This document shows, piece after piece, positions 32,227-32,378 of a DNA stretch of 32,378 nucleotides. This stretch comes from Candidatus Kuenenbacteria bacterium CG08_land_8_20_14_0_20_37_23 (GTDB lineage: Bacteria > Patescibacteriota > Patescibacteriia > UBA2196 > GWA2-42-15), in contig PEXX01000037.1 of NCBI GenBank assembly GCA_002778965.1, forward strand, positions 1-32,378, in the 5' to 3' direction. The number at the start of each line of letters is the position of its first letter. Position 1 is the stretch's first letter. Both the position numbers and the translations under genes were made by a program. The notes beneath the pieces are model-generated. The model saw nothing but the letters and a program-made list of their open reading frames with translations, had not been told where the DNA came from and made no database searches.

Positions 32227-32299
32227 GGGCGGGCAAAAAGGAAGGGGGTTAAAAAGACACAGTGTGTCTTTTTAACGGGGAAGGAATTTTTGCCCGCCC
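32227..32299. repeat. Nested inverted repeats in GC-rich DNA after tRNA-Pro
   Basis: The outer arms GGGCGGGCAAAAA (32227-32239) and TTTTTGCCCGCCC (32287-32299) are exact reverse complements. The inner arms TTAAAAAGACAC (32249-32260) and GTGTCTTTTTAA (32264-32275) are also exact, with a 3-nt loop. The strands between them are purine-rich on one side only (GGAAGGGGG, CGGGGAAGGAA) and do not pair. The inner hairpin can act as a terminator for the tRNA. The outer repeat and the GC-rich sequence to the window edge are unlike the rest of the window and may belong to a repeat family or element boundary. Confidence 0.7.
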
Positions 32300-32378
32300 T
32301 CGCTTTCCGCCGCCGCCGAATTTCGTATTTCGTTTTGCGAAATGCGCCGCCCAGAGAAAAAATGTTGTGCTTGCCCCG

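Noticed and set aside
1-32378. CRISPR array, insertion sequence or toxin-antitoxin pair
   Set aside because: No regularly spaced direct repeats, transposase motifs or paired small toxin/antitoxin genes were seen on either strand.

Overview
The window is AT-rich, gene-dense and has mostly short gaps. It carries compact or domain-reduced versions of universal genes: HrcA of about 226 aa, a ThrRS without a TGS domain, a Trx-CcdA fusion and a GT2/GT-C fusion. Together with a type IV pilus cluster, a baseplate-J-like membrane protein, DUF3467 and few Shine-Dalgarno sites, this points to a member of the Candidate Phyla Radiation (Patescibacteria, probably Parcubacteria-like). That placement is inference from gene content. 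UGA is used as a stop in several genes, so this is not a UGA-recoding lineage.

Layout. (1) 1-6698, minus strand: type IV pilus operon, transcribed as giant adhesin-like prepilin, second prepilin, PilX-like protein, pilM, pilN, pilO. (2) 6699-7179: divergent control region with a perfect 14-bp palindrome at the pilus promoter, then a consensus sigma-70 promoter overlapping a perfect CIRCE operator. (3) 7180-12903, plus strand: heat-shock cluster hrcA, grpE, hsp20, dnaK, a DUF3467 gene and dnaJ. (4) 12962-16147, minus strand: YkgJ-like cysteine-cluster protein, GtrA flippase, and a GT2 plus GT-C fusion. (5) 16802-19147, plus strand: lepA and an FtsB/DivIC-like division protein. (6) 19289-29933, minus strand: Trx-CcdA fusion, miaA, an unrecognised 49-aa gene, miaB, a highly structured element or micro-gene, thrS, a baseplate-J-like membrane protein, dnaE. 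(7) 30097-32206, plus strand: membrane-anchored glycosidase-like protein, two receiver-only response regulators (the first broken by an in-frame stop), and tRNA-Pro(CGG). A GC-richer tail with nested inverted repeats follows.

How the genes fit together. The pilus genes supply an inner-membrane platform (PilM/N/O) and a set of minor pilins, one carrying a large adhesion-like ectodomain. The chaperone cluster looks like a self-regulated HrcA/CIRCE regulon, with a possible RNA-level switch in front of hsp20. GtrA and the GT2/GT-C fusion resemble a compressed GtrA-GtrB-GtrC surface glycosylation system. miaB and miaA act in sequence on A37 of tRNA and are joined by two ATGA overlaps through a small basic protein.

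Most notable: the small structured locus at 23084-23360, which has a promoter, a three-way-junction fold and a terminator and also encodes a possible 50-aa membrane peptide; the nonsense codon in the first response regulator; the hsp20 leader hairpin whose loop complements the ribosome binding site; the giant DUF2341 pilin; and several promoters placed so that transcripts would be leaderless.
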